A DNA stretch of 35,429 nucleotides from Candidatus Nitrosopumilus sp. (GCA_013043295.1 JABDOO010000018.1:1-35429), one strand, 5' to 3'; numbered from the stretch's first letter, positions 1 through 7,668 are shown. Program-made: numbers and translations. Notes: generated from the sequence alone by a model not told the origin.

Positions 1-2
1 CA

Positions 3-512
3 GGAGAATTTACTGTGATGATTGCATTAATAAAAAATAAAAAACCAATACTTGGAGTAATTAATTGGCCTACGGAAAAAACTTTGTTTGTAGCACAAAA
101 AGGAAGCGGTGCATTTAGATTTTCAAATGGGGAATGGAAAAAAATTTCGGTATCTAAAGTATCAGACCTTACAAAATGCAAAGCAGTAGGTTCTAGACAT
201 CATTTATCTGATAAAGAAAAATTATTTATCAGAAAATTAGGAATTAAAGATTTTACAAGTATTGGTAGTTCTCTAAAAGTAGGAAAGATCAGTTCGGGAG
301 AAGCTGATGCGTATATTACTACAACTGATAAAATGAAAGAGTGGGATTCAGCAGCTTCCTATTGCATAATTTTTGAGGCTGGTGGAAAAATGACAGATAT
401 TTTAGGAAATGATCTTACTTACAACAACAAAGAGGTTCATCATCTACATGGAATTGTGGTAACAAATGGTTTAATTCATAATAAAATAATTGATGGTTTT
501 AAAAAATTATAA
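3..512 (+). CDS. cysQ: 3'(2'),5'-bisphosphate nucleotidase / inositol monophosphatase family protein (CysQ-like), 5' partial
   Basis: The gene enters from beyond the left edge; the frame is open from base 3 and reads GEFTV just before the GTG at 15, so that GTG is an internal Val and not the start. The visible part is the C-terminal half of the IMPase fold. It contains the family's second metal/substrate motif, WDSAASYCIIFEAGG, in which the Asp of WDxAA binds Mg2+. CysQ-type enzymes remove the 3'-phosphate of PAP/PAPS, or hydrolyse inositol phosphates. The convergent neighbour is APS kinase, overlapping it by 6 bp at the 3' ends, which favours the PAP/PAPS role. Assignment to the superfamily is firm; substrate is inferred from context. 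Confidence 0.85.
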   Translation, partial: GEFTVMIALIKNKKPILGVINWPTEKTLFVAQKGSGAFRFSNGEWKKISVSKVSDLTKCKAVGSRHHLSDKEKLFIRKLGIKDFTSIGSSLKVGKISSGEADAYITTTDKMKEWDSAASYCIIFEAGGKMTDILGNDLTYNNKEVHHLHGIVVTNGLIHNKIIDGFKKL

Positions 513-1022
513 AAGATTTCTACTTTTAAGAAATTCTTTTACTTTGTTTGCACTTTCTAAGAGTGGTTCATGTTCTGTATCAATCACAAGATCTGCTTTT
601 TCTGGAGATTCGTAGGGATCGTCAATTCCTGTAAAACCTTTGATTTCTCCTTTTCTAGCCTTGGCATACATTCCTTTAACATCTCGCTCTTCACACTTTT
701 CTAGCGAACATTTTACATAACATTCTGCAAATTGATCACCAGCATTGATTATTTCTCTAGCATTTTCTCTATTCTCAATATATGGAGATACTAGAGATAC
801 TGCACTTGGAACACCATGCTTTAGCAAAAGCTTCGCTAAATGAGCAACTTTTTTGTTGTGCTCGTCACGTCCTGCTTTTGAAAAGTCTTTTGGTGAGAAC
901 CATTCTCTTAATTCATCACCATCAAGCATTGCCAAATTTGGAATATCTTTTTGCAAATCTTTTACGATTGTGGTCTTTCCTGAACAAGGAAGACCAGTCA
1001 TCCAAAGAATGAAAGGTTTCAT
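507..1022 (-). CDS. cysC: Adenylyl-sulfate (APS) kinase
   Basis: This 171-residue protein has the usual length of a stand-alone APS kinase. The P-loop GLPCSGKT is at residues 10-17, followed by LDGDELRE (about 34-41), the DGD motif typical of CysC, and a C-terminal region with FTGIDDPYE, which in the family contacts the adenine nucleotide and APS. It phosphorylates APS to PAPS in the cytoplasm. The gene is convergent with the cysQ-like gene, whose product would clear the PAP formed when PAPS is used, so the two may serve one sulfate-activation route. The ATG at 1022 gives the full P-loop domain. Confidence 0.93.
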   Translation of the reverse strand: MKPFILWMTGLPCSGKTTIVKDLQKDIPNLAMLDGDELREWFSPKDFSKAGRDEHNKKVAHLAKLLLKHGVPSAVSLVSPYIENRENAREIINAGDQFAECYVKCSLEKCEERDVKGMYAKARKGEIKGFTGIDDPYESPEKADLVIDTEHEPLLESANKVKEFLKSRNLL

Positions 1023-1058
1023 AAATAAAATATCTAAATAACCAATAAAGAGCTTACG

Positions 1059-1601
1059 TTAGTTTTTTGCCCAAGGTTGATTTTCCAAATAATCAATATC
1101 AGCAATTAGTTCTTCTACTTTTTTTACTATTGCAAAAACTGATTTGTATTGTTCATACATTTCTATTTCCTCCTCTTTGGTTAAGACATTAGCTTCTGCA
1201 TCATCAAAAAATTTATTTTCTTTGTTTAAATGATCATTTAAAAAAATAGCATATGTTCTCAGATATCTTGATACTGGTTCTTGAGCATCTTCTCCATTTT
1301 TCCATCTAGATAGATGATGCATTATTTGTCTAGCTATATTTCTTCCAAATTCATGTTCAATCATAAATTTTCTAATTTCTTCTTTCAAAGTATCATAGCT
1401 TGCCACACATGGAAAATACGAGTCTTCTTCTCTTGAGTGATGAATTGAATCAACGAATTCTGAAATGACTATAGTAATTTTTGTAAGATCTGAAAAAGGT
1501 ATTTTTGTTCCTTTGTATAGTTCATCTGCACATTTTGCCACAATTTTTTCTAAACGGCGAACTTGTTCATGATCTTCACGCAGTTGATTGGTTGCACTCA
1601 T
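1059..1601 (-). CDS. Hemerythrin HHE domain protein
   Basis: A 180-residue all-helical protein with the di-iron ligand pattern of hemerythrin-like HHE proteins: H11 (EDHEQV), H54/H55 with E58/E59 (IHHSREED), H83 (EHEFGR) and H124 with E128 (NDHLNKE). Such proteins bind O2, NO or iron, or sense them. Nothing in the sequence tells which, and there is no fused signalling domain. The ATG at 1601 lies about 26 bp after a TTTAAA box (1625-1630 on the minus strand), as expected for a leaderless transcript. The next gene toward the right is divergent from it. Confidence 0.88.
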   Translation of the reverse strand: MSATNQLREDHEQVRRLEKIVAKCADELYKGTKIPFSDLTKITIVISEFVDSIHHSREEDSYFPCVASYDTLKEEIRKFMIEHEFGRNIARQIMHHLSRWKNGEDAQEPVSRYLRTYAIFLNDHLNKENKFFDDAEANVLTKEEEIEMYEQYKSVFAIVKKVEELIADIDYLENQPWAKN

Positions 1602-1624
1602 GATACCTAGTCAATGATATGTTA

Positions 1625-1630
1625 TTTAAA
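1625..1630 (-). promoter_or_regulatory. TATA-like box for the hemerythrin gene
   Basis: TTTAAA with its centre 26 bp upstream of the ATG at 1601, the normal archaeal TATA-to-start-site distance, so the transcript would begin at or next to the start codon. Confidence 0.45.
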
Positions 1631-1682
1631 AATCAGTAAAGAGTCTAGAATAGCAAATTAATCGAGTTTAACTTTTATCCAG

Positions 1683-3194
1683 ATGATTTTAGATTCATCA
1701 TATATGGATTTGATAATTTTATCAATATTGAATTTGTTTAATGGACAAATTGGTGAGATAGTTCCATTACCCAATTTTGACACAAATATAATATTTGATA
1801 AAATTTTAGAAATACAAAATTCAATAGTTGGATTATCAAGTAGTAATGGACCAATTGCAGAAGCTCATGTAATTTTACTTGCTGCAGGAGTAGTAATTTT
1901 TCTAGGAGTCGCAGGTGAGGCTTTCTTTAAAAAAACTGGAATTCCAGATGTAGCTTTTCTAATGATTTTGGGTGTAATTATAGGACCAGTCTTTGGATTA
2001 ATTCAACCAGAAGCAGTAATTCAAGTTGTGCCATATTTTGCGGCTCTTGCATTAATTATTATCATGTTTGATGGTGGACTGAATCTTGATATCAAACATG
2101 TAATCAAAACTGCACATTTTTCAGTAACACTTGCGGTTTTAGGATTTATTTTATCAGTTGTAATGATCACTCTTGCAGCACATTATGCATTAGGTTGGTT
2201 GTGGTTAGAGAGTATTCTTTTAGGTTCCATTGTAGGTGGAAGCAGTTCAGCAATTGTATTTGGTTTAGTTAGAAATGTCAAAATTTCAGAAGAAACTAAA
2301 TCAATGCTGAGTTTTGAATCTGCATTAACAGATATTTTAGCCACAATTATTGCATTCATATTATTTGAAGCCGTATTAGCAGGTCATTTTGATCTTCAAA
2401 CTTTGCAGGAAACAATTGGAAGAGCAGTAGTAGTTGGTCTGGTTCTTGGATTTGGAGTAGGAATTCCTTGGATGTATGTTTCTACAAAACTTGGAAATGC
2501 ACAACATGCCTATATGCTTACTTTGGGAGTTTTGTTTGTCTTATTTTTCTTGGCAAATTCCTTTGGAGAATCCGGAGCACTTACTGCTCTAGTATTTGGT
2601 TTGATGATCGGAAATAAAGTTCACCTAGCAAAGATTCTCAAATTCAAACTTCCAAGGATTGAGCTAGATGATCCTACACATAATCAACTGACATTTTTGG
2701 TAAGATCATTTTTCTTTGTATTTGTCGGACTGATGGCAAGTTTTGGACAGATAGAGTATCTTTTGTTTGGAGTTTTAATCACAATTGCTGTATACTATGG
2801 AAGAGTACTAGTTGGAAAAATTACATTAACAAAAAGATTTTCACTTTTGGATAGAGCGGTAACAAATTCTATGATTCCTAGAGGATTGGCAGCTGCCGTA
2901 CTTGCAACATATCCAATTACTCTGGGATTGCCAAATGCTGATGCATATCCACAATTGATTTTCTTTATTATTTTATCATCAGTAATAATTACAACTATTG
3001 GTTTAGGAAAATCAAAAAAAATTCCTCCACCAGAATCAGTTGAGGGTGGATTTGTAAAGCCTGATGATGATTCAACAGACGACGTGGTTGAAGTAGAAAA
3101 AATAACTGATATCACATTGGATGAAAATATTGAAGGTGGATTCATCAGAGATAAAGAAGAAAAATTAGACGATGATAAAACTAAGCAGAACTAG
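1683..3194 (+). CDS. CPA1-type cation/proton antiporter (Na+/H+ or K+/H+ exchanger) with acidic C-terminal tail
   Basis: A 503-residue protein with about a dozen hydrophobic segments between residues 60 and 430. CPA1 hallmarks are visible: FDGGLNLD (129-136), FESALTD (211-217, matching the ESxLxD cation-binding region) and PRGLAAAVL (about 399-407). It should exchange Na+ or K+ for protons at the cytoplasmic membrane. The last 65 residues form a soluble, very acidic tail holding the same EGGF element twice (444-447 and 474-477), each followed by an acidic/basic run. No TrkA-C domain is seen. Start: the ATG at 1683 fits an AT-rich box at 1655-1662; an ATG at 1704 is an alternative. Ion specificity cannot be read. 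Confidence 0.88.
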   Translation: MILDSSYMDLIILSILNLFNGQIGEIVPLPNFDTNIIFDKILEIQNSIVGLSSSNGPIAEAHVILLAAGVVIFLGVAGEAFFKKTGIPDVAFLMILGVIIGPVFGLIQPEAVIQVVPYFAALALIIIMFDGGLNLDIKHVIKTAHFSVTLAVLGFILSVVMITLAAHYALGWLWLESILLGSIVGGSSSAIVFGLVRNVKISEETKSMLSFESALTDILATIIAFILFEAVLAGHFDLQTLQETIGRAVVVGLVLGFGVGIPWMYVSTKLGNAQHAYMLTLGVLFVLFFLANSFGESGALTALVFGLMIGNKVHLAKILKFKLPRIELDDPTHNQLTFLVRSFFFVFVGLMASFGQIEYLLFGVLITIAVYYGRVLVGKITLTKRFSLLDRAVTNSMIPRGLAAAVLATYPITLGLPNADAYPQLIFFIILSSVIITTIGLGKSKKIPPPESVEGGFVKPDDDSTDDVVEVEKITDITLDENIEGGFIRDKEEKLDDDKTKQN

Positions 3195-3225
3195 GCAATT
3201 TCTAAATTATTTACCCTAAAAGAAA

Positions 3226-4155
3226 TTATAGATCTAGGGATTCTTTGAGACCTTTGTACCTATTTCTTATAGTTACTTCAGTTACATTTGCAGCCTCTGC
3301 GATATCACGCTGAGTTTTATCCTCGCCATTTTTTACACAAGATAGGTATAGTGCGGCAGCTGCCAATCCCATTGGATCTTTTCCTGCTGATACCTCATTT
3401 TCTTGTGCCATTTTCAATACTTTACTGGCATATCTTTTTGTTTTCTCTGCAATTCCAATTCTGCTTGCAATTCTTGCAACACATTGAATTGAATCAGTTA
3501 CTGGCATCTTCAAATCTAATTCTTTAACTAGTAATCGATAACATCTTGCAATGTCTTTTCGTTTGATGTTTGCTGCTTGCTCTACATCTTTTAGATTTCT
3601 TGGTGTTGAAGTATCACGACATGCAGCATATAGTGCTGATGCCATAAGTGCAGAGATTGAACGCCCTCTAACTAGTCCTTTTTCAAGTGCTTTTCTGTAA
3701 ATATAGGCAGCTTTCTCGATTACGGAATCTGAAATTGCTAGTTTGTCCTTTAGTCTGTTTAATTCACTAAATGCTTGTCTAAAATTTCTATCAACTGGTT
3801 CGTGAACCTGGCTTCTGCTGTCCCAAGTTCTCAGTCTTTCAATGGTACTTTTCATAGATGCCGAAAGTGGTCTTCCAGAAGCGTCTTTGTTAACAGGATT
3901 AATTATTGTTGCAAGGCCCATGTCATGCATTGTTAGTGATGTAGGAGCACCGGCTCTTGCTTTGTTACCACCTTCATCTTGTGTGAATGAACGCCATTCA
4001 GGACCAGCCTCTTGTAATTTTTCAGTGATTACAAATCCACATTTAGAGCAGAACATTTCGCCTGATTCATTATCAGTAACTAACTTTCCTTGAGCACATC
4101 TTGGACAGAGTTCTTTAGTTTTGCTTACCATGGATGATTCTGGAGTTGTATGCAT
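3226..4155 (-). CDS. tfb: Transcription initiation factor IIB (TFB), copy 1
   Basis: A 309-residue TFB of normal length. The N-terminal zinc ribbon has C17-x2-C20 and C36-x2-C39, then the B-reader/linker region (RAGAPTSLTMHDMGLATII, with the family's SLTxHDxGLxT pattern), then two cyclin repeats (about 105-200 and 205-305). The second repeat ends with an HTH, VTEVTIRNRYK, expected to contact the BRE. TFB bridges TBP-TATA and RNA polymerase. A second tfb lies 2.1 kb to the right on the other strand. Start: ATG 4155 is the longest choice; the ATG at 4131 (MVSKTKELCPRC) would keep the whole ribbon. Confidence 0.95.
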   Translation of the reverse strand: MHTTPESSMVSKTKELCPRCAQGKLVTDNESGEMFCSKCGFVITEKLQEAGPEWRSFTQDEGGNKARAGAPTSLTMHDMGLATIINPVNKDASGRPLSASMKSTIERLRTWDSRSQVHEPVDRNFRQAFSELNRLKDKLAISDSVIEKAAYIYRKALEKGLVRGRSISALMASALYAACRDTSTPRNLKDVEQAANIKRKDIARCYRLLVKELDLKMPVTDSIQCVARIASRIGIAEKTKRYASKVLKMAQENEVSAGKDPMGLAAAALYLSCVKNGEDKTQRDIAEAANVTEVTIRNRYKGLKESLDL

Positions 4156-4202
4156 ATTGGTATTTATGAATCAACAACTTTTTTCCGAAAATTAGGCATG
4201 AA

Positions 4203-4231
4203 AATCCTAAATTTAACTTAGAATTAGGATT
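4203..4231 (-). terminator. Inverted repeat at the 3' end of the coiled-coil gene
   Basis: AATCCTAA and TTAGGATT are perfect 8-bp arms with a 13-nt loop, overlapping the stop codon of the upstream minus-strand gene and followed on that strand by a short T run. It lies between two genes read in the same direction, so it could end the first transcript before tfb. An intrinsic hairpin is not the normal archaeal terminator, hence the low confidence. Confidence 0.35.
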
Positions 4232-4523
4232 CTAATTTTGCCTTAATTGACTGGACATATTTTTCGTTATATTCATTGAATAGTTGAATTTTGTTCTGGG
4301 CCAAAGCCATAGCTCCAGGTCTGCTATTGATATGAGATTCTGCAACTTTTTGTTCTTCTAAAAGTTTTTCAAGGTTTTCTTTTTGGAGAGAGTCTAGTTT
4401 TGATACTAGAATAGTTAGTTCTTTTTCAAAATTATCTCTAGTATCAGGAATTGCTGGAGGATCAGCGCCAATAATTTCTTTGGTTGTGATTTTTCCAAAT
4501 ACTTTTTTATCTAATTCAAGCAA
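4224..4523 (-). CDS. Small coiled-coil protein of unknown function
   Basis: Not recognised. A 99-residue, highly charged protein predicted to be mostly helical. Residues 30-65 (DNFEKELTILVSKLDSL onward) read as heptads, and a second helix runs to the C-terminus. There is no signal peptide, membrane segment or metal motif. The only usable start in frame is the TTG at 4523, since an in-frame stop lies 18 nt further upstream. It precedes tfb on the same strand, separated by 68 bp and a hairpin, so co-transcription is uncertain. Low-complexity composition alone could mimic coding, but the ORF has ordinary codon use for this window. Confidence 0.6.
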   Translation of the reverse strand: MLELDKKVFGKITTKEIIGADPPAIPDTRDNFEKELTILVSKLDSLQKENLEKLLEEQKVAESHINSRPGAMALAQNKIQLFNEYNEKYVQSIKAKLES

Positions 4524-4633
4524 TAATGAAACGTAAAATTAGTGATATAAATTCAATTTCATTTTTATATAATTTTGAAAAATGAGTGCAGTGCAATCAA
4601 ACGTTTTATCTTTAGATAGTTTTACACTATTTC

Positions 4634-4843
4634 ATGACATATTGTATAGGTAAATGTAAAAAATACAAAGCGCTAAAACCAGCAGAAATTGGCAGATATG
4701 CTGCTGGACAAAAACGATGTAATCATTGTGAATTGTTTGTAGAATATGATGGGATTATTTGTCCATGCTGTAACAGACAACTAAGATGTCTTCCTAGAAG
4801 TAGAAAGGGAAAAGAAAAGTACATGGATCAAATTCTAAAATAA
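4634..4843 (+). CDS. Small cysteine-rich zinc-ribbon-like protein
   Basis: 69 residues with eight cysteines: C4 and C8 at the N-terminus, C29-x2-C32, C43-P-C45-C46 and C52. The second and third groups are spaced like a zinc ribbon. The C-terminal third is basic (RSRKGKEKY), which would suit nucleic-acid binding. No family is recognised. A strong TATA-like TTTATATA at 4564-4571 would start a transcript about 40 nt before the ATG. The CPCC stretch is unusual and could bind metal or form a redox pair. Real gene judged from cysteine spacing and the clean start; function unknown. Confidence 0.7.
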   Translation: MTYCIGKCKKYKALKPAEIGRYAAGQKRCNHCELFVEYDGIICPCCNRQLRCLPRSRKGKEKYMDQILK

Positions 4844-4871
4844 ATAATCATGCCTAAAAATTAAAGTTCTA

Positions 4872-4879
4872 TTTATAAG
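4872..4879 (+). promoter_or_regulatory. TATA box for the 90-residue protein gene
   Basis: TTTATAAG centred about 25 bp upstream of the ATG at 4900, placing the transcription start at the start codon (leaderless). Confidence 0.55.
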
Positions 4880-4899
4880 AAATCAAAACTAGTAAGATT

Positions 4900-5172
4900 A
4901 TGGCAATTCCAGAAGATATAGAAGAAATTGTTGAAAAACATATCAAATTGATGCTATCTCAAACTGAAACATATTTGCCATTTATCAGAGTCGCATTTCC
5001 ATACTCAAACAACGTTGCAGACGGGGTTTACAATCTAATTATTGGAAGTGCATTATCGATATTTTTGAATCAATTTGCTTTGAAAATGAAATATCCTACA
5101 GCAGATGATTTTACAGAGTTTGGAAAAATCACATTAAAGTACAGAGATCAAGTTGATCAATTTTTTAAATAA
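4900..5172 (+). CDS. Conserved-looking small helical protein, unknown function
   Basis: Not recognised. 90 residues, acidic at the N-terminus (PEDIEEIVEKHIKLML), with a moderately hydrophobic helix at about 45-60 (LIIGSALSIFLNQFAL) that is too short and mixed for a confident membrane span. No cysteines or catalytic motif. A good TATA box sits at leaderless distance from the ATG, which supports a real gene. It converges with the crcB-side gene; the two stop codons are directly adjacent (5172/5173), leaving no terminator space. Confidence 0.65.
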   Translation: MAIPEDIEEIVEKHIKLMLSQTETYLPFIRVAFPYSNNVADGVYNLIIGSALSIFLNQFALKMKYPTADDFTEFGKITLKYRDQVDQFFK

Positions 5173-5403
5173 TTAAGCTATTTCCCCTAGAAAATGTATT
5201 GTATCATTTGATACTACAACTGTTCTATCTTTTGGAACGTGGTATAATTTTTTTGAACCGTTTGAAGATTGAACAATAAGTTTTGAAAAAGGATCTTTGA
5301 GAGATTTGTATAGAATTCCTTTGTCTCCAACTGACTGAGACCAATGAGTGCCCTGGACAAAAGAGATTGTTTGAAATTTTACGACTTGATATGAGTACAC
5401 CAT
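5173..5403 (-). CDS. Small protein downstream of crcB, unknown function
   Basis: Not recognised. 76 residues, rich in beta-forming residues (VVKFQTISFV, KLIVQSS, TVVVSNDTIHFLG), no cysteine, no membrane segment; it reads like a small beta-barrel or SH3-like fold, but that is only an impression. The ATG at 5403 is 6 bp after the crcB stop codon, so the two genes are very likely one transcript. That makes a link with fluoride export or its sensing possible but unproven. Confidence 0.6.
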   Translation of the reverse strand: MVYSYQVVKFQTISFVQGTHWSQSVGDKGILYKSLKDPFSKLIVQSSNGSKKLYHVPKDRTVVVSNDTIHFLGEIA

Positions 5404-5409
5404 TTCTAA

Positions 5410-5790
5410 TTAATTGTTAATTATTGCACTCATTAATGACTTTCCTCCAATGAGTGCTGCAATTGACAAGCCAACGTTTGCAAGAATATTTACAGCAAGT
5501 GTTCCATATTGATTATTCTCAAGAAGATTAGTTGAATCTAGAGCAAATGCAGACATGGTAGTAAGTGAGCCACAAAATCCTACAGCAGCAAATAGGGAAT
5601 ATCTTCCATCAAGATGCCAATGCTGAGACAGTACAACAAAAGCTCCAAGAATAAAAGCTCCAAGTACATTGACTATCAAAACATTGACTGGTAATGTATT
5701 GAAAAGTAATGGAGACTCTGTTACCTTGTATCTTAGAAATGCTCCTAGTACAGAACCTGCTGCTAAGAAAACAAATTCTAGACCCTTCAT
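5410..5790 (-). CDS. crcB: Fluoride channel CrcB/Fluc
   Basis: 126 residues with four membrane helices, the usual size for a Fluc subunit. Family motifs are present: AGSVLGAFLRYKV at the N-terminus (GxxGAxxRY), NVLGAFILG in helix 2 (the conserved Asn and GxFxxG), and GFCGSLTTMSAFALD in helix 3, containing the GxxTTxSxF signature around the Na+ and Phe-box sites. Fluc channels expel F- and work as antiparallel dimers. Only one copy is present here, so a dual-topology homodimer is expected unless a second crcB lies elsewhere. No fluoride riboswitch is recognisable upstream. Confidence 0.93.
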   Translation of the reverse strand: MKGLEFVFLAAGSVLGAFLRYKVTESPLLFNTLPVNVLIVNVLGAFILGAFVVLSQHWHLDGRYSLFAAVGFCGSLTTMSAFALDSTNLLENNQYGTLAVNILANVGLSIAALIGGKSLMSAIINN

Positions 5791-5888
5791 CTATTGATTA
5801 GAATAAACTGACATTATTAGTGCTATTTGGGACAATTTGGATGTAGTTTGTGCCTAATTTGTTCAATTTTAGAAATGCAAGTCCATGA

Positions 5889-5897
5889 TTTTTATAG
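5889..5897 (+). promoter_or_regulatory. TATA box for the DUF1059 gene
   Basis: TTTTTATAG centred about 28 bp upstream of the ATG at 5921, consistent with a leaderless transcript. Confidence 0.5.
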
Positions 5898-5920
5898 GTT
5901 TGATATTTTTTGCAGACTGA

Positions 5921-6112
5921 ATGACATTGAAATTGAGATGTGAAGACTATGGTTTTGAATGTGAATACATTCTAGATGAAGAAAAAACCATAGGTCTGAT
6001 TGAAAAATTAAGGAATCATTTTGAAGAGGAACACGGTATTGATTATACTATAGAAGCAGTAACTCAAATGATTACAAACCGCGGACATTCTTTAGAATCA
6101 ATTAAGAAATAG
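5921..6112 (+). CDS. DUF1059 family small protein
   Basis: 63 residues matching the DUF1059 pattern: LRCEDYGFECEYIL near the N-terminus (C7 and C14), a charged helix and HFEEEHGI (H33 and H38), followed by a second helix. The two Cys and two His could form a small zinc site; this is inferred from spacing. The family is widespread in archaea and has no settled function. It is a single gene with its own TATA box, upstream of tfb copy 2 and separated from it by about 180 bp with no other gene. Confidence 0.8.
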   Translation: MTLKLRCEDYGFECEYILDEEKTIGLIEKLRNHFEEEHGIDYTIEAVTQMITNRGHSLESIKK

Positions 6113-6265
6113 AATTATTCTTAAAAAATTTGTTTTAATTTTTAACATTTATTACAATGTATGGTATATTGAAAACAAGAATTTTGTTTTGTTAAAAATT
6201 TGAGGAATTTTTAGTATCTAAAGTTTAGTTTTGATTCTTAAATTACCTGAATAGACTTGTTTTTA

Positions 6266-6274
6266 TTTTATAAT
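6266..6274 (+). promoter_or_regulatory. TATA box for tfb copy 2
   Basis: TTTTATAAT about 23-26 bp upstream of the GTG at 6293. It supports that GTG as a leaderless start and argues against the TTG at 6257, which would lie upstream of the expected transcript. Confidence 0.5.
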
Positions 6275-6292
6275 CACCTAAAGTATACAGTA

Positions 6293-7213
6293 GTGATAGA
6301 GAATTTTTCAAATGATTATGATGTAAAGTGTCAGCTTGATACTTGCAAAACCTATCCCGCAATAACAGATTCTGAAAGAGGAGAAATTGTTTGTGGGGGT
6401 TGCGGTCTTATCCTATTGCAAAATATGGCCGACGCATCATACGAAAACAACGGTTTCACTTCAGAAGACTTTATGAAACAATCCAGAACAGGACCTGCTT
6501 CATCACTGACAATGAATGATAGGGGACTGTCAACTGTGATTGGAACCAATAAGGATTCAACGGGAAAGGCGTTATCTAGCAAAACAAAATACGAGTTTAA
6601 TCGTCTACGAACCTGGGATCAAAGAAGCAAATCAAGAAAGACTGCTAGCTTAAGCAAGGCATTCACTTTGCTTCATGGCATGAAGACCAGGTTAGGATTA
6701 TCAGATAATGTTGTAGAAAATGCTGCCTATATTTACAGAAAAGTGGTTAGTGCAAAGCTAACCAGAGGAAGAACAATGGCTTCATTGATTTCAGCCTCAT
6801 TATATGCAGCATGTAGAGAGAATAACATTCCAAGAACATTAGACGATATTGCAGAGGCTGGAAATGTTGAGAGACGAATACTTTCCCGAGATTTGAGAAC
6901 CATAATCAAAAAGCTTGAATTGAATCTAAATCAATACGATACAACATCATTTATCTCAAAAATTGCAAACAACATGAATCTAAAAGAAACAACCAAACGA
7001 GATGCATTTAAGATATTATCTAGATGTGAAAATGAACAGATTACGGCTGGAAAACACCCTGTAGCACAAGCTGCAGCATCGCTATACATTGCATGTATAC
7101 TAAACGGTGAAAAAATCAGTCAAAAGAAATTTTCTTTAGAATCTGGAGTAAGTGATGTTACAATCAGAAATAGAGCCGTCTTGATTAAGAAAACATTAAA
7201 GCTTGATGAGTAA
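6293..7213 (+). CDS. tfb: Transcription initiation factor IIB (TFB), copy 2
   Basis: 306 residues from the GTG at 6293; the frame stays open to a TTG at 6257, but the TATA box position favours the GTG. The zinc ribbon is unusual: the first pair is C-x4-C (CQLDTC) instead of C-x2-C, the second is the normal CGGC. Then come the B-linker (TGPASSLTMNDRGLSTVIG) and two cyclin repeats, with the C-terminal HTH VSDVTIRNR very like copy 1. The two proteins are clearly paralogues with different core contacts likely. Multiple TFBs are common in this lineage and allow promoter-specific regulation; the targets of this one are unknown. Confidence 0.94.
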   Translation: MIENFSNDYDVKCQLDTCKTYPAITDSERGEIVCGGCGLILLQNMADASYENNGFTSEDFMKQSRTGPASSLTMNDRGLSTVIGTNKDSTGKALSSKTKYEFNRLRTWDQRSKSRKTASLSKAFTLLHGMKTRLGLSDNVVENAAYIYRKVVSAKLTRGRTMASLISASLYAACRENNIPRTLDDIAEAGNVERRILSRDLRTIIKKLELNLNQYDTTSFISKIANNMNLKETTKRDAFKILSRCENEQITAGKHPVAQAAASLYIACILNGEKISQKKFSLESGVSDVTIRNRAVLIKKTLKLDE

Positions 7214-7228
7214 ATTATTCCAAAAATA

Positions 7229-7249
7229 TCCTACAATTTTATTGTAGGA
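7229..7249. terminator. Hairpin between convergent tfb 2 and the secreted coiled-coil gene
   Basis: TCCTACAA-TTTTA-TTGTAGGA is a perfect 8-bp stem with a 5-nt loop, 16 bp after the tfb stop and overlapping the stop codon of the opposite gene. T-rich runs follow on both strands. It is well placed to act as a shared bidirectional terminator or a 3'-end processing/stability structure. Confidence 0.5.
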
Positions 7250-7668
7250 GAAAATATTTTTTCAATTAAAACATCTTTTAGTTGATTTGCTAATTCCATG
7301 ATAACACGAATTTGTTCTAGAGTAATTTCTTTGAGACTTTGAATAGAATTGTTTAGCTCTGTAATTTCTGCTTGTAATTTTGATTTTTCATTTTTTAATG
7401 ATGATATTTGGCTTTGTAAGTTAGTGTTTTTTTCTTCTAGCTTTTTATTTTCTTCAGTTAACCGTTTAATTTTTTCTGAATCAGATTCTCCCGGAAAGGG
7501 ATCTGGTGCAGGTTCTGGGCTAGGCATTTTGATTGGTTCTGGTGCAGGACTAGGTTGGGGAATTTGTGGTGGTTCTGGTTCTTGCTCTGTTTCAAAAGCT
7601 AATGTAATTTGAAAAGAACCTATAGATGCACATAGGACAATTATGGTAAAAATCAGACTAGATTTCAT
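7231..7668 (-). CDS. Secreted proline-rich coiled-coil protein
   Basis: 145 residues. A signal peptide is clear (basic MKSS, hydrophobic core to about residue 20, LAFE cleavage region). Residues 25-60 are a Pro/Glu repeat spacer (PEPPQIPQPSPAPEP and similar). Residues 63-135 form a long regular coiled coil (KLEEKNTNLQSQISSLKNEK), ending in a short hydrophobic tail. The shape, an exported rigid stalk on a flexible linker, suggests a surface or pseudo-periplasmic structural protein that oligomerises. No family recognised. It converges with tfb copy 2. Confidence 0.75.
   Translation of the reverse strand: MKSSLIFTIIVLCASIGSFQITLAFETEQEPEPPQIPQPSPAPEPIKMPSPEPAPDPFPGESDSEKIKRLTEENKKLEEKNTNLQSQISSLKNEKSKLQAEITELNNSIQSLKEITLEQIRVIMELANQLKDVLIEKIFSPTIKL

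Noticed and set aside
15..22. GTG/ATG near the left edge as a start codon for the cysQ-like gene
   Set aside because: The frame is open to the window edge and reads GEFTV, a family segment, so these are internal codons.
782..1041. Plus-strand open frames opposite APS kinase
   Set aside because: They are antisense shadows of cysC, which has complete motifs; the translations have no domain pattern.
4582..4653. 23-codon ORF starting MSAVQSNV
   Set aside because: It would start upstream of the transcript expected from the TATA box at 4564-4571 and overlaps the better-supported cysteine-rich gene.
5791..5850. Fluoride riboswitch upstream of crcB
   Set aside because: No conserved riboswitch core can be read on the minus strand; the spacer to the start codon is short and AT-rich.
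6113..6292. Short ORF in the spacer before tfb copy 2 (MYGILKTRILFC)
   Set aside because: Only 12 codons, no ribosome site and no similarity; the spacer appears to hold only the tfb promoter.
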